From NCBI RefSeq assembly GCF_001938945.1, contig NZ_MKIO01000031.1, positions 62,001 through 126,000 on the forward strand: 64,000 bases of DNA, in the 5' to 3' direction. How positions within the stretch are numbered: position 1 is the stretch's first letter; each line of letters opens with the position of its first letter. The translations under genes were made by a program, and so were the position numbers. Shown piece by piece: positions 1-9,246 of this stretch. The DNA is from Xaviernesmea rhizosphaerae (lineage in GTDB: Bacteria > Pseudomonadota > Alphaproteobacteria > Rhizobiales > Rhizobiaceae). A model generated the notes under the pieces. That model ran no database searches and was not told the origin of the DNA. It worked only from the letters and a program-made list of their open reading frames with translations.

Positions 1-144
1 GGAACGGCCCTCAGCGAGCGGCCGGCCGAGCTGATGACGCAGCCCGACGATCTCGCGCGCATCATCGCCATGCTCCTGACCCTGCCCAATTCGGCCTCCG
101 TCGCCGAATTCGCCATCAATTGCCAGCTTGAGGAATTTTTCTGA
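1..144 (+). CDS. Short-chain dehydrogenase/reductase, C-terminal end (partial)
   Basis: The window opens inside a reading frame that gives 47 residues before a TGA at 142-144. The piece contains a helix like the last helix of short-chain dehydrogenases (PDDLARIIAMLLTLP) followed by a short strand and a hydrophobic tail, which fits the C-terminus of that NAD(P)-dependent family. The catalytic YxxxK and the cofactor site lie outside the window, so the substrate cannot be judged. Only one base separates its stop from the ATG of the FAD oxidoreductase downstream, so the two are almost certainly co-transcribed and translationally coupled. Confidence 0.6.
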   Translation, partial: GTALSERPAELMTQPDDLARIIAMLLTLPNSASVAEFAINCQLEEFF

Positions 145-145
145 C

Positions 146-1477
146 ATGCCCGGTCCTTATGTCGTTCCCGTCCATGGCGATGCCGACCTGCCGAAAGCGG
201 TGGATGTCGTCGTCATCGGCGGCGGGATCATCGGAACATCAACGGCGCTCGAGCTGGCCGATAGCGGCCTCAGCGTCGCACTTTGCGAAAAAGGCGGCAT
301 CGGCCACGAGCAGTCCAGCCGCAACTGGGGCTGGGTGCGGATCTCCCGCCGCGACCCGCGCGAAGTGCCGCTGATGGCGGAATCGCTGCGCATCTGGGCC
401 GATCTCAACCGCCGGACCGGCCGCGAGACCGGCTTCAAGCGCGCGGGCATCGTCTTCACTTGCGCGGACGAGAAACAATTCGCCCAGCACGAGCGGTGGA
501 ACCGCAATCTGGAAGGCTACCAGATCGAAAGCCGCATGCTCAGCGCGGCGGAGTTCAACGCCAAATATCCCGGCAACACGATGAAGATCGCCGGCGCGCT
601 CTATACGGCGGGCGACTGCCGGGCCGAGCCGCAGAAGGCGGCCCCGGCGATCGCGGAAGCCGCGCGCGAGCGTGGCGCACATATTCTGACGGAATGCGCC
701 GTGCGCGGATTGCAGCTGTCGGGCGGGCGTGTCTCGGGCGTGGTCACCGAGCGCGGCGAAATTGCCTGCCAGCAGGTGGTTCTGGCGGGCGGCGCCTGGT
801 CCAGCTTGTTCATGGGCAATAACGGCCTCGACCTGCCGCAGCTAAAGGTGTTGAACTCGGTTCTGCGCACCAAGCCGCTCGAAGGCGGGCCGGAAGAGGC
901 GATCTGGGCGAGCGGCTTTGCGCTGCGCAAGCGGCAGGATGGCGGCTACACCATCGCCGACGGCGCGCAGAACATCGTCGATATCGTGCCGGCCTCCTTC
1001 CGCTATGCCCGGAAATTCATGCCCGCCTTCTCGCATGAATGGCGCTCGCTGCGCTTCCGGGTCGGCGGCCGCTTCTTCGACGAGGCGCGCATGCCGCGCC
1101 GCTGGTCGCTCGATGAGCCGTCGCCCTTCGAATATCACCGGGTGCTCGACCCGATCCCCTCCAAGGCCATGTCGGATACGGCGCTGAAGCGTCTTTCAGT
1201 CGCTTTTCCTGTTTTCAAGAAGGCCGAGATCGCGCAGCGCTGGGGCGGCATGATCGACGTGACGCCGGATGCCGTGCCGGTCATCGATGCGATCGATGCG
1301 ATCCCCGGCTTCCATGTCGCCACCGGCTTTTCAGGTCACGGCTTCGGCATTGGCCCGGCCGCCGGCCGCCTGATGGCCGACATCGTCATCGGCCGCCATC
1401 CGATCGTCGATCGGCAGGATTTCCGTTTCAGCCGCTTCTTCGATGGCTCGAAGATCGAATTGATCAGCGGCTTCTGA
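146..1477 (+). CDS. FAD-dependent oxidoreductase (DAO family)
   Basis: 443-residue flavoprotein of the D-amino-acid oxidase/DadA fold. A dinucleotide-binding GGGIIG lies at residues 25-30, followed about 25 residues on by a HEQSSRNWGW segment typical of opine-oxidase-like members. The C-terminal part has the second FAD contact, with GFSGHGFGIGPAAGR near residues 400-415. Such enzymes oxidise secondary or primary amines (opines, N-methyl or D-amino acids). The ATG at 146 is preferred over an in-frame TTG at 128, because the TTG lies inside the upstream dehydrogenase gene. It leads into a peptide/opine-type importer, so its substrate is probably what that importer brings in. Exact substrate unknown. 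Confidence 0.85.
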   Translation: MPGPYVVPVHGDADLPKAVDVVVIGGGIIGTSTALELADSGLSVALCEKGGIGHEQSSRNWGWVRISRRDPREVPLMAESLRIWADLNRRTGRETGFKRAGIVFTCADEKQFAQHERWNRNLEGYQIESRMLSAAEFNAKYPGNTMKIAGALYTAGDCRAEPQKAAPAIAEAARERGAHILTECAVRGLQLSGGRVSGVVTERGEIACQQVVLAGGAWSSLFMGNNGLDLPQLKVLNSVLRTKPLEGGPEEAIWASGFALRKRQDGGYTIADGAQNIVDIVPASFRYARKFMPAFSHEWRSLRFRVGGRFFDEARMPRRWSLDEPSPFEYHRVLDPIPSKAMSDTALKRLSVAFPVFKKAEIAQRWGGMIDVTPDAVPVIDAIDAIPGFHVATGFSGHGFGIGPAAGRLMADIVIGRHPIVDRQDFRFSRFFDGSKIELISGF

Positions 1478-1619
1478 CCCTGGCGCGGCCGGGGCCTGAC
1501 CGCCCGGCCGCCCGCTGCATGCGGCAGTCAACTGCCGTCGGGAGGCTTACCGCCCACAGAGGCGGACGCAAACGATGTGACATCGCCATCAAACCAATCA
1601 ATCAAGGGGAACGCAGACC

Positions 1620-3284
1620 ATGTCCGATACCAAGAAGCCGTTCATGAACACCACCCGCCGCCAGGCGCTCGGCCTGCTTGCGCTCGGTGCCTCGGGCGTC
1701 GTGATGACCGGCCTTCCGGGTTTCTCGCGCGCCTTCGCGCAAGGAACGAAGGACGCCAAGGGCCAGCTGACCGTCGGCTTCTCGCAGGAGCCAACCGTCT
1801 TCAATCCGCACATGCCGCATATCGAAGTGGATGAGGGCATCCATTTCAGCATCTTCGATCCGCTGTTCTATGTGGATGAGAAGGGCGCCTTCGTTGCCGC
1901 GCTCGCCGCCGAAGTCCCGACCGTCGAAAATGGCGGCATCTCCGCCGACGGTCTCTCTTGGAAGGTCAAGCTGCGCAATGATGTGAAATGGCACGACGGC
2001 ACGCCCTTCACCGCAGAGGACGTCAAATTCACCCTGGAGCTGCTGGTCGATCCCAATTTCCGCTCCTGGCGCAAGACCGGCCATGAGTTCGTGCGCGAGC
2101 TGACCGTGGTCTCGCCGACGGAAATCACCTGGAAGATGGAAAAGCCCTTCGCGCCCTATCCGTCGATCCTGGCCTCCACCTTCATCACGCCGAAGCACGC
2201 GCTCGGCTCCGCCGCCGATCGGAACACGGCGCCCTACAACAATGCGCCCATCGGCACCGGCCCCTTCAAGTGGAAGGAGCGCGTAGCCGGCGACTATATC
2301 CTGCTTGAAGCCAACAAGGACTATTTCGGCGCCGGCCCGCATATTGAGACGCTGATCTACAAATATGTGCCTGACCTCAACGTGCTCTATACGCAGTTCA
2401 AGACCGGCGACATCGATGTGGTCGGCCTGCAATGGATCACGCCGGACCATTACGACGAGGCGAAGGCGTTGGAAGGCAAGGTCGTCACCGTCGTTCCGGG
2501 CTCGACGGTGGAATCCTTCACGCTCAACATGGAGCGTCCGCAGTTCAAGGACCCCAAGGTCCGCAAGGCGCTCTATCACGCCATCGACAAGCAGTCGATC
2601 ATCGACGCGCTCTATTACGGCCTGCCGACGCCGACCGAAAGCTACGTGCCGCAGCAGTCCTTCTATTACAATCCGGACCTGCCGAAGCATGAATATTCCA
2701 TGGAGAAGGCCAAGGCCCTGCTCGACGACGCAGGCTGGATGCCCGGCGCCGACGGCATCCGTGCCAAGGACGGCGTGAAGCTCGCCTTCACCTGCTCCAC
2801 GACGGCCGGCAACCATATCCGCGAACAGGTGCAGCAATATATGCAGCAGTCGTTCAAGGATCTCGGCATCGAGATGACGATCTCCAACCTGCCGCCGGCG
2901 GTGATGTGGGGCGACTACTGGATGCTGTCGAAGTTCGACAGCGTCATCGTCGGCCTCGACTTCCTGACGGGCCCGGATCCGGATACGTCCGACTTCTTCC
3001 GCTCTACCTCAAGCGCTGCCAAGGGCGGGGCCGGCCAGAACACCTGGCAGTTCGCCAACAAGGAGGTCGACGACCTGCTCGCCAAGGGCGGCAGCCTGTT
3101 CGTGCCGGAAGAGCGCAAGGCGGCCTATTTCAAGATCCAGGAGATCATGCGCGCGGAGCTGCCCTTCCTGCCGCTCTTTCAATACGCCACGGTGCGCGGG
3201 CACAAGCAGGGTGTGGAGAACGTCGTGTTCAACATCAACACCCGCATCGACACCTGGAACGTCGGCAGCTGGACCGTCAGCTGA
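1620..3284 (+). CDS. ABC transporter substrate-binding protein, peptide/opine family (SBP_bac_5)
   Basis: 554-residue extracellular solute-binding protein of the DppA/OppA family. The N-terminus has a twin-arginine signal (TTRRQALGLLALGASG) followed by an AFAQ cleavage region, so export is probably by the Tat route, as is common for this family in rhizobia. The body has the family start (LTVGFSQEPTVFNPHM), the conserved NAPIGTGPFKWKE segment and DPKVRKALYHAIDK. A purine-rich AAGGGGAA lies just before the ATG. It is followed by DppB- and DppC-like permeases and flanked by two FAD oxidases, so the cargo is more likely an amino acid derivative or opine than a true peptide. Confidence 0.9.
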   Translation: MSDTKKPFMNTTRRQALGLLALGASGVVMTGLPGFSRAFAQGTKDAKGQLTVGFSQEPTVFNPHMPHIEVDEGIHFSIFDPLFYVDEKGAFVAALAAEVPTVENGGISADGLSWKVKLRNDVKWHDGTPFTAEDVKFTLELLVDPNFRSWRKTGHEFVRELTVVSPTEITWKMEKPFAPYPSILASTFITPKHALGSAADRNTAPYNNAPIGTGPFKWKERVAGDYILLEANKDYFGAGPHIETLIYKYVPDLNVLYTQFKTGDIDVVGLQWITPDHYDEAKALEGKVVTVVPGSTVESFTLNMERPQFKDPKVRKALYHAIDKQSIIDALYYGLPTPTESYVPQQSFYYNPDLPKHEYSMEKAKALLDDAGWMPGADGIRAKDGVKLAFTCSTTAGNHIREQVQQYMQQSFKDLGIEMTISNLPPAVMWGDYWMLSKFDSVIVGLDFLTGPDPDTSDFFRSTSSAAKGGAGQNTWQFANKEVDDLLAKGGSLFVPEERKAAYFKIQEIMRAELPFLPLFQYATVRGHKQGVENVVFNINTRIDTWNVGSWTVS

Positions 3285-3443
3285 TACCAGCCGCGCCGCG
3301 CCTGTCTAAAGGCCGGCCATCGCATCGTGACGGCCGCCTGGCGGTCTGGCTCCCTGCGCGGGGCCGGACGGCTGCGGCCGTCGCGGACGATCCTCAAGGC
3401 AAGTCCCGCTGCTTTCAGCGCGGGCCGACCCGGAGCTTGACCC

Positions 3444-4394
3444 ATGCTCTCCTATCTCTTGAACCGCCTGTGGCAAAGTCTCATCCTGCTGGTGCTGGTG
3501 TCGACCATCGGCTTTGCCGTGCTGAACCTCGCGCCCGGCGGCCCGCTGTCGCAATTCGCGCTCACCCCCGGCATGACGCGCGAGGCGCTCGACCGCATCG
3601 CCGAGCAGATGGGCCTTAACCGTCCCCTGCCGATCCAGTATCTCGATTGGGCCTGGCGCCTGCTTCAGGGGGATTGGGGCACGTCCTACCGCGACCAGCG
3701 GCCCGTGCTGGAGATCATCTCCGGGCACCTATTCGCCACGCTGCTCTTGATGGGCTCCTCCACGCTGATCTCGATCCTGGTCGGCACCTGGATCGGCATC
3801 AAGGGCGCGACCAAGCGCTACTCCCTGTTCGACTATACCGCCACCATCGGCGCGATGGTGGCGCTGTCGATCCCGACCTTCTGGTTCGGCCTGGTCGCCA
3901 TCTATGTCTTCGCGCTGAAGCTCAAATGGCTTCCGGCCGGCAGCATGTACACGATCGGAGACCAGTCCTTCTCCGACTACGCCATTCACCTGATCATGCC
4001 GAGCCTGGTTCTGGCGCTGGTGAACATCGCAGTCTGGAGCCGCTACATGCGCACGGCGACGCTCGACGTCATCAACCAGGATTTCGTGCGCACGGCCCGC
4101 GCCAAGGGTCTGGCGCCGCGCCGCGTGCTGATGAAGCATGTGGTGGGCAATGCGCTGTTGCCGATGATCACGCTTGCCGGGCTGCAGCTTCCCACCATTC
4201 TCGGCGGGGCTCTCGTCACCGAGACGGTCTTCACCTGGCCCGGCATGGGACGTCTCTTCCTCGATAGTCTCGGCTATCACGACTATCCCGTCGTCATGGG
4301 CCTCCTGATGTTCTCCGCCATCCTCGTCCTTGCCGGCAGCCTCATCGCCGACCTCCTGGTCGCTCTCGTCGATCCCCGCATCCGCCTCGGGTGA
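3444..4394 (+). CDS. ABC transporter permease, DppB type
   Basis: 316-residue inner-membrane protein with the DppB/OppB plan: an N-terminal membrane segment (LLNRLWQSLILLVLVSTIGF), a periplasmic section with MTREALDRIAEQMGLNRPL, then five more hydrophobic stretches. The ATPase-docking EAA-like loop is visible as TARAKGLAPRRVLMKHVVGN, followed by the conserved GGALVTETVFTWPGMG. It forms the channel with the DppC-like gene that follows. The 159 bases between the binding-protein gene and this one hold GC-rich inverted repeats that may lower downstream expression relative to the binding protein. Confidence 0.9.
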   Translation: MLSYLLNRLWQSLILLVLVSTIGFAVLNLAPGGPLSQFALTPGMTREALDRIAEQMGLNRPLPIQYLDWAWRLLQGDWGTSYRDQRPVLEIISGHLFATLLLMGSSTLISILVGTWIGIKGATKRYSLFDYTATIGAMVALSIPTFWFGLVAIYVFALKLKWLPAGSMYTIGDQSFSDYAIHLIMPSLVLALVNIAVWSRYMRTATLDVINQDFVRTARAKGLAPRRVLMKHVVGNALLPMITLAGLQLPTILGGALVTETVFTWPGMGRLFLDSLGYHDYPVVMGLLMFSAILVLAGSLIADLLVALVDPRIRLG

Positions 4395-4409
4395 CTGCCC
4401 GCTCGATGC

Positions 4410-4457
4410 GCCGCGCCCATTGCCTGCCGCGCCTATTGCCTGCCGCGCCTATTGCCT
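4410..4457 (+). repeat. Three tandem 16-bp units
   Basis: Between the two permease genes the unit gccgcgcctattgcct is repeated three times head to tail (4410-4425, 4426-4441, 4442-4457); the first copy differs by one base (ccc instead of cct). The array ends just before the ribosome-binding purines of the DppC-like gene. It is non-coding and looks like a replication-slippage array; copy number may vary between strains. Confidence 0.9.
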
Positions 4458-4470
4458 GAAGGGATAGATC

Positions 4471-5361
4471 ATGTCCGCAGCAACGCTTCCGTCTTCCGCC
4501 GCCTCCGCCCGTCCGCGCTGGTGGCAGAACCGCACGATCCGCCGCTTCGCCCGCCACAAGCTGGCGGTGATCGGGCTCGTCATGATTGTCATCATGATCT
4601 TCGCCTGCGTCGTCGGCCCCCATCTGCTCCCCTATGACGAGCTCTATATCGACCTGCGCGCCCGCTTCGCGCCGCCTTTGACCGGCTCCCACATCTTCGG
4701 CACGGACCCTCTCGGGCGTGATATCGCCGCGCGGCTCTTCAATGCCGGCCGCATCTCGCTGCTGGTCGGTTTCTTCGCCATGGTGCTCTCGACGCTGATC
4801 GGCACGGTGATCGGGGTGGTGGCGGGCTATTATGGCGGGCGGGTCGGGGCGGTGCTGATGCGCTTCGTCGATGCCTTCCTGTCATTTCCGAGCATCTTCC
4901 TGCTGCTGGCGCTGGCCGCTTTCGTCAAGCCCAGCCCCTTCATGATCACGGTGATCATCGCCGTGACCAGCTGGATGGAGATCGCCCGGCTCGTGGAAGC
5001 GGAGGTCCGCTCCCTGCGCGAGCGCGACTTCGTGCTGGCCGCGCGCATGCTCGGCCTGCCCAATGGCTGGATCATGTTCCGCGAATTGCTGCCGAATGCG
5101 GTCGGGCCGATCATCGTGGCGGCGACGCTCACCGTGGCCCGCGCCATTCTGCTCGAGGCCTATATCAGCTTTCTCGGCTACGGCATCCAGCCGCCGCTGC
5201 CGAGCTGGGGCAATATGCTGAACGGCGCCCAGCAATATCTCGACAAGGCGCCCTGGCTTGCCATCGTTCCGGGCGTGGCCATCACGCTCGCCGTCACCAG
5301 CTTCAACTTCATCGGCGACGGCCTGCGCGATGCGCTCGACGCGCGCAGCGACCTGAATTGA
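4471..5361 (+). CDS. ABC transporter permease, DppC type
   Basis: 296-residue partner permease. It has the DppC-type N-terminus (a basic RRFARHKLAVIGL lead into the first membrane segment), the family motif GTDPLGRDIAARL and an EAA-like cytoplasmic loop (ERDFVLAARMLGLP...ELLPN) that would contact the ATPase. About six hydrophobic stretches are visible. A GGGATAGATC precedes the ATG. No DppD/DppF-type ATPase follows; the next gene is an FAD oxidase, so the energising subunits must be upstream of the window or elsewhere. Confidence 0.9.
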   Translation: MSAATLPSSAASARPRWWQNRTIRRFARHKLAVIGLVMIVIMIFACVVGPHLLPYDELYIDLRARFAPPLTGSHIFGTDPLGRDIAARLFNAGRISLLVGFFAMVLSTLIGTVIGVVAGYYGGRVGAVLMRFVDAFLSFPSIFLLLALAAFVKPSPFMITVIIAVTSWMEIARLVEAEVRSLRERDFVLAARMLGLPNGWIMFRELLPNAVGPIIVAATLTVARAILLEAYISFLGYGIQPPLPSWGNMLNGAQQYLDKAPWLAIVPGVAITLAVTSFNFIGDGLRDALDARSDLN

Positions 5362-5374
5362 CGAGGGCAGCGCC

Positions 5375-6700
5375 ATGACCGTCTTCTCGCGCTTCGATAC
5401 GACCCTCTGGCACGCCACCGCGACGCCCGCGCCGCCGACCGGACCGCTTGAAGGCCCGATCAAGGCCGATGTCTGTATCGTCGGCGCCGGCTATAGCGGG
5501 CTGACGACCGCGCTGGAGCTGGCCAAAGCCGGGGTGAGCGTCGTCGTGCTGGAACGGGAGGAGGCCGGCTTCGGCGGCTCCGGCCGCAATGCCGGCCATT
5601 GCACGCCGACCTTCACCCATTACACCCTGCCGGAGCTCCGGCGCATGCTGGGCGAGCCCTGGGCCGAACGGCTGATCGAGCGGCAAACGCGGGCCAATGA
5701 CCGGGTCTCGTCCATGATCCGCGATTACCAGATCGACTGCGAATGGGTGCAGAACGGCTATGTCATGGGCGCGCCGCACAAGGGCGCGATTGCCGCCATC
5801 CGGCAGAAGGTCGAGAGCTACAATGCGGTCGGCGCACGCACCCGTTTTCTCGAGCGCGACGAGGTGGCGGCGATCACCGGCAGCCGGCGCTTTCATGGCG
5901 GCTGGCTGCATGAGGAGGCCGGCCATCTCAACCCGCTCGGCTATGCGCGCGGCCTCGCCCGCGCCGTGATCCAGGAGGGCGCGAAGATCTTCACCCGCTC
6001 GGCGGCGCTCTCCTGCGAGCGTCATGCGGGCGGCGGCTGGACGGTCGGCACCACAGGCGGCAGCGTGACGGCGGACAAGGTCATCTTCACCACCGGCGCC
6101 TACACCGTCGGCGGCTGGCCGAAGCTTGAGCGGACCTTCAAGATCCAGCGCGTCTTCGTCGCGGCCACGCAGATCCTGTCGGACGAGACGCGCCGCACCG
6201 TTCTGCCCGAGAACACCACGATCCATGACGGACGCGGCGACATCTATGTCTACAAATACAATGCCGAGGGCCGCATCGTCGCCTCCATGTTCCCCATGGG
6301 CCGGCGCGGGCGCGACATGGCCTATACCCGGCAGGTGATGAGCGAGCGGCTCAAATGGCTGCATCCGCAGATCCGCGAGGAGATCCGCTGGGACTATTTC
6401 TGGTTCGGCGAACTCGACATGCAATATCGAACCGTGCCGCGCTTCTATGATCTGGCGCCGGGTGTCGTGGCTTTGACGGGCCTGTCCGGACGCGGCGTGC
6501 CCACCGGGTCGATGCTGGGCTCGATCCTGTCGGAATGGGCGCTCGGCAAGCCGCAGAACGAACTCGCCCTGAAGCTGGAGCCCTTGAAGGCCGCGCCCTT
6601 CTATATGGCCTTCGGCCCGGCGCTGACGCTGCGCTACCACCGCCTGCGCGACAATCTCGCCGCCCGGCTTTCCGGCGCGCCCCTGCCGCCACACGCCTGA
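5375..6700 (+). CDS. FAD-dependent oxidoreductase (DAO family, PuuB-like)
   Basis: 441-residue flavoenzyme. GAGYSG at residues 37-42 binds FAD and is followed by an acidic strand end (VVVLEREEAGFGGSGRNAGH) as in gamma-glutamylputrescine oxidase and related amine oxidases. A leading segment with a conserved Trp (TTLWHATA) matches the PuuB-like branch. The C-terminus has TGLSGRGVPTGSMLGS, the usual second flavin contact. It starts 13 bases after the DppC-like gene, so it belongs to the same operon and probably oxidises the imported amine or opine. It differs in sequence from the FAD enzyme at 146, so two oxidation steps or two substrates are possible. Confidence 0.85.
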   Translation: MTVFSRFDTTLWHATATPAPPTGPLEGPIKADVCIVGAGYSGLTTALELAKAGVSVVVLEREEAGFGGSGRNAGHCTPTFTHYTLPELRRMLGEPWAERLIERQTRANDRVSSMIRDYQIDCEWVQNGYVMGAPHKGAIAAIRQKVESYNAVGARTRFLERDEVAAITGSRRFHGGWLHEEAGHLNPLGYARGLARAVIQEGAKIFTRSAALSCERHAGGGWTVGTTGGSVTADKVIFTTGAYTVGGWPKLERTFKIQRVFVAATQILSDETRRTVLPENTTIHDGRGDIYVYKYNAEGRIVASMFPMGRRGRDMAYTRQVMSERLKWLHPQIREEIRWDYFWFGELDMQYRTVPRFYDLAPGVVALTGLSGRGVPTGSMLGSILSEWALGKPQNELALKLEPLKAAPFYMAFGPALTLRYHRLRDNLAARLSGAPLPPHA

Positions 6701-6763
6701 TCCCCCACACCCGACACGACGCTTCTTCAAGCGCGCTCTCACGCATCAAAAAGGAGACTGCCC

Positions 6764-7111
6764 ATGACCATGCCGATCTACAACATTGCCGACGACATCG
6801 ATCTGACGCCGGCCATGCCCGCCGAGGGCCGCGAAAGCGGCTCCTATCGCCGGCCGATCTGGCAGGACGAGATCGAAAACGGAACCATCGTCGCCGTGTG
6901 GAAGGCCGAACCGGGCATCTACACCTATCCGGGCCGCGACCTGGAGGAGACTTTCGTGGTCGTGGAAGGCGAGGCGATCTATTCCCAGGCCGAGGAGCCG
7001 CCGGTGAAGATCGGACCCGGCACGATCGTCAGCATCGCAAAGGGCGTGCCGAGCCGCCTGGAAATCCTCTCGCCCTTCCGCAAGCTCGCCACCGTCGTCC
7101 CAAAACCCTGA
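6764..7111 (+). CDS. Cupin-domain protein
   Basis: 115-residue protein made almost entirely of one small beta-barrel. The core runs from ENGTIVAVWKAEPGIYTY through EETFVVVEGEAIY and the turn GPGTIVSIAKGVPSRLEI, the pattern of the Cupin_3 (EutQ/ureidoglycine-type) families. The usual metal histidines of the first motif are not evident, so it may bind a ligand without metal chemistry. AAGGAG lies eight bases upstream of the ATG. As last gene of the FAD-oxidase operon it could act on, or sense, the oxidation product; this is inference. Confidence 0.75.
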   Translation: MTMPIYNIADDIDLTPAMPAEGRESGSYRRPIWQDEIENGTIVAVWKAEPGIYTYPGRDLEETFVVVEGEAIYSQAEEPPVKIGPGTIVSIAKGVPSRLEILSPFRKLATVVPKP

Positions 7112-7258
7112 CATGGCTTCAGAGCGCCGATCTCATGAAACCGGATCGGCCAGCGATGGGGAGGATTTTTTACGAAAGGGCGTCGGAAGAGACGAAAAAA
7201 TCTCTCAAAATCTATTTTGTCTATTAATTTAGGCGAAAATTAGTTTTGCGAGGCTCCG

Positions 7259-8062
7259 ATGAAACCGACCGCTCTTCTCTCTGCTCTCCTCATCGCCATT
7301 GCCGGGGCCGTTGCCGGGCCGGCCATGGCCGAAACCGTGAAGATCGGCGTCGTGCCGGGAGTCTATGGCGATTCTGTCGAGGCGCTGGTGCCGGAGGCGA
7401 AGGCGGCGGGGATCGACCTGGAGGTCATCGAATTCAGCGACTGGACGACGCCGAACGAGGCCCTGCAGGCCGGAGACCTCGATCTCAACTATTTCCAGCA
7501 CGTGCCCTTCCTCAACAATGCCATCAAGCAGAAGGGCTACAAGATCGTTCCGATCGGCGTGGGCACGCTTGCCAATATCGGCATCTACTCCCTGAAGCAC
7601 AAGGATTTCGCCAGCGTGCCCGAAGGGGCCAAGGTGGCGATCGCCAATGATCCGGTCAATCAGGGGCGCGGCCTGCTGCTGCTCGAAAAGGGTGGCCTGA
7701 TCAAGCTGAAGCCCGGCGTCGGCTATCTCGGCACGCTTGATGACATCGTCGAGAACCCGAAAAAGGTGACCTTTAGCGAAGTGGAAGGTCCGCAGCTCGC
7801 CCGCATCACCGCCGATGTCGATGTTGCGCTCGGCTATCCCCACTTCATCATCGCCGCAAAGACCTTCGATCCCGGCTCGGCGCTGATCTATTCGGGCATC
7901 GATGACAAGCAGTTCGCCATCGTCTTCGCCGCCAATGCCGCGAAGGCCGACAATCCGGCGCTGAAGAAGGTGGTCGAGCTCTACCAGTCCTCCAAGGCCG
8001 TGCGCGACGCGATCGATGCGGGCTTCGCCCATAATCCCAAGCTCTACACGATCGCGTGGTAA
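7259..8062 (+). CDS. metQ: Methionine-type ABC transporter substrate-binding protein (NLPA/MetQ family)
   Basis: 267-residue periplasmic binding protein of the NLPA/MetQ family: [15 protein letters not shown] at the mature start, then [14 protein letters not shown] and [20 protein letters not shown], both family hallmarks. The signal ends in GPAMA, a signal-peptidase-I site, and no lipobox cysteine is present, so it is predicted soluble rather than a lipoprotein. The AT-rich stretch at about 7195-7245 upstream probably holds the promoter. It overlaps or abuts metN and metI. Because SfnB and DszA-like genes follow, the cargo could be another organosulfur compound instead of methionine. Confidence 0.9.
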   Translation: MKPTALLSALLIAIAGAVAGPAMAETVKIGVVPGVYGDSVEALVPEAKAAGIDLEVIEFSDWTTPNEALQAGDLDLNYFQHVPFLNNAIKQKGYKIVPIGVGTLANIGIYSLKHKDFASVPEGAKVAIANDPVNQGRGLLLLEKGGLIKLKPGVGYLGTLDDIVENPKKVTFSEVEGPQLARITADVDVALGYPHFIIAAKTFDPGSALIYSGIDDKQFAIVFAANAAKADNPALKKVVELYQSSKAVRDAIDAGFAHNPKLYTIAW

Positions 8063-8064
8063 CG

Positions 8065-9246
8065 ATGAGCCTGGCTTTCCTCGGGGTGGCAGACCATCCG
8101 CTTTTACAAGCCGGCGCGACGGCGCGCCATGACGCGAAGCCAGCGGTGTCTTCGCGCGGGGCGGCTGAATCAGGGCCTTCGGCCGGCTCGGAGACGCTGG
8201 CCGCCGGTTCCGTGCGTTTCGAGGGGGTCGGAAAGGTCTACACCTCGTCTGCCGGCCGCGTCGAGGCGCTGCAAGAGATCAGCATCGACATCGCCGCCGG
8301 CTCGGTCTTCGGCATCATCGGCCGCTCCGGCGCCGGCAAGTCGAGCCTGCTGCGCACCATCAACCGGTTGGAGCAGCCGACCGTCGGCCGGGTGCTGGTC
8401 GATGGCGAGGATATTGCGGCCTATGGGGAAAGCGCGCTTGTGGCGCTCCGGCGCCGCGTTGGCATGATCTTCCAGCACTTCAACCTGCTCTCGGCCAAGA
8501 CCGTGTTCGGCAATGTCGCCCTGCCGCTTCTTGTGGCCGGTGTCGGCACGGCCGAGATCGAAGCGCGGGTGGGGGAGGTGCTGAAGCTCGTCGGCCTCGA
8601 AGGCAAGGAGAGGACCTATCCATCCCGGCTGTCCGGCGGCCAGAAGCAGCGTGTCGGCATTGCCCGCGCGCTGGTCAGCCGCCCGGACATCCTGCTCTGC
8701 GACGAGGCGACCTCCGCGCTCGATCCGGAAACGACGCTGTCGATCCTCTCGCTGCTGAAGGACATCAATCGCCGTCTCGGCCTCACCATCGTTCTGATCA
8801 CCCATGAGATGAGTGTCATCCGCGAGATCTGCGACGAGGTGCTGGTGCTCGAGGCCGGCGGCATCGCCGAGACGGGGCCTGTCTGGCAGGTTTTCGGCAA
8901 TCCCCGGCACGAGGCGACGAAGGCGCTGCTCGCGCCGCTGACACGCGGCCTGCCGGAGGAGATCGCCAGCCGAATGACGTCGTCGCCCGCAAGTGACACG
9001 GCGCTGGCGCTGATCGATTTCACCTATACGGGCGAGGGCGGCCGTGAACCGGATCTCGCACGGCTTGTGGCGCTACTCGGGTCCCAGCTACGCATCGTGC
9101 AGAGCCAGCTCGACAGGATCGACGGGCATCTCAGCGGCCGGCTGATCGTTTCGGCGCCGGCAGCAGGCGATCTGCCCTCCCGTCTTTCCGGCCAGGATCT
9201 GGCTCATGGCGCAAGGATCATCGGTTATGTCCCCGCAAATGCTTGA
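8065..9246 (+). CDS. metN: Methionine-type ABC transporter ATP-binding protein MetN
   Basis: 393-residue ATPase. Walker A is GRSGAGKS, signature [15 protein letters not shown], Walker [13 protein letters not shown], and the C-terminal part (from [13 protein letters not shown]) is the regulatory NIL domain found in MetN, which senses ligand and inhibits transport. About 50 residues precede the normal MetN start ([10 protein letters not shown]), an unusual low-complexity extension rich in Ala, Gly and Ser; translation might really begin inside it. The ATG chosen is three bases after the metQ stop; an in-frame GTG at 8056 overlaps metQ. No clear ribosome-binding site distinguishes the starts. 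Confidence 0.9.
   Translation: MSLAFLGVADHPLLQAGATARHDAKPAVSSRGAAESGPSAGSETLAAGSVRFEGVGKVYTSSAGRVEALQEISIDIAAGSVFGIIGRSGAGKSSLLRTINRLEQPTVGRVLVDGEDIAAYGESALVALRRRVGMIFQHFNLLSAKTVFGNVALPLLVAGVGTAEIEARVGEVLKLVGLEGKERTYPSRLSGGQKQRVGIARALVSRPDILLCDEATSALDPETTLSILSLLKDINRRLGLTIVLITHEMSVIREICDEVLVLEAGGIAETGPVWQVFGNPRHEATKALLAPLTRGLPEEIASRMTSSPASDTALALIDFTYTGEGGREPDLARLVALLGSQLRIVQSQLDRIDGHLSGRLIVSAPAAGDLPSRLSGQDLAHGARIIGYVPANA

Noticed and set aside
1602..2837. 411-codon minus-strand open frame opposite the peptide-type binding protein
   Set aside because: The plus-strand frame has a Tat signal, family motifs and a ribosome-binding site; the antisense frame has none of these.
4410..4457. Tandem 16-bp units as a regulator-binding iteron array
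   Set aside because: Only three copies, in a spacer between two permease genes of one operon with no replication or promoter context; slippage is the simpler explanation.
5309..6742. 477-codon minus-strand open frame opposite the second FAD oxidase
   Set aside because: Low-complexity antisense shadow; the sense frame carries the FAD motifs.
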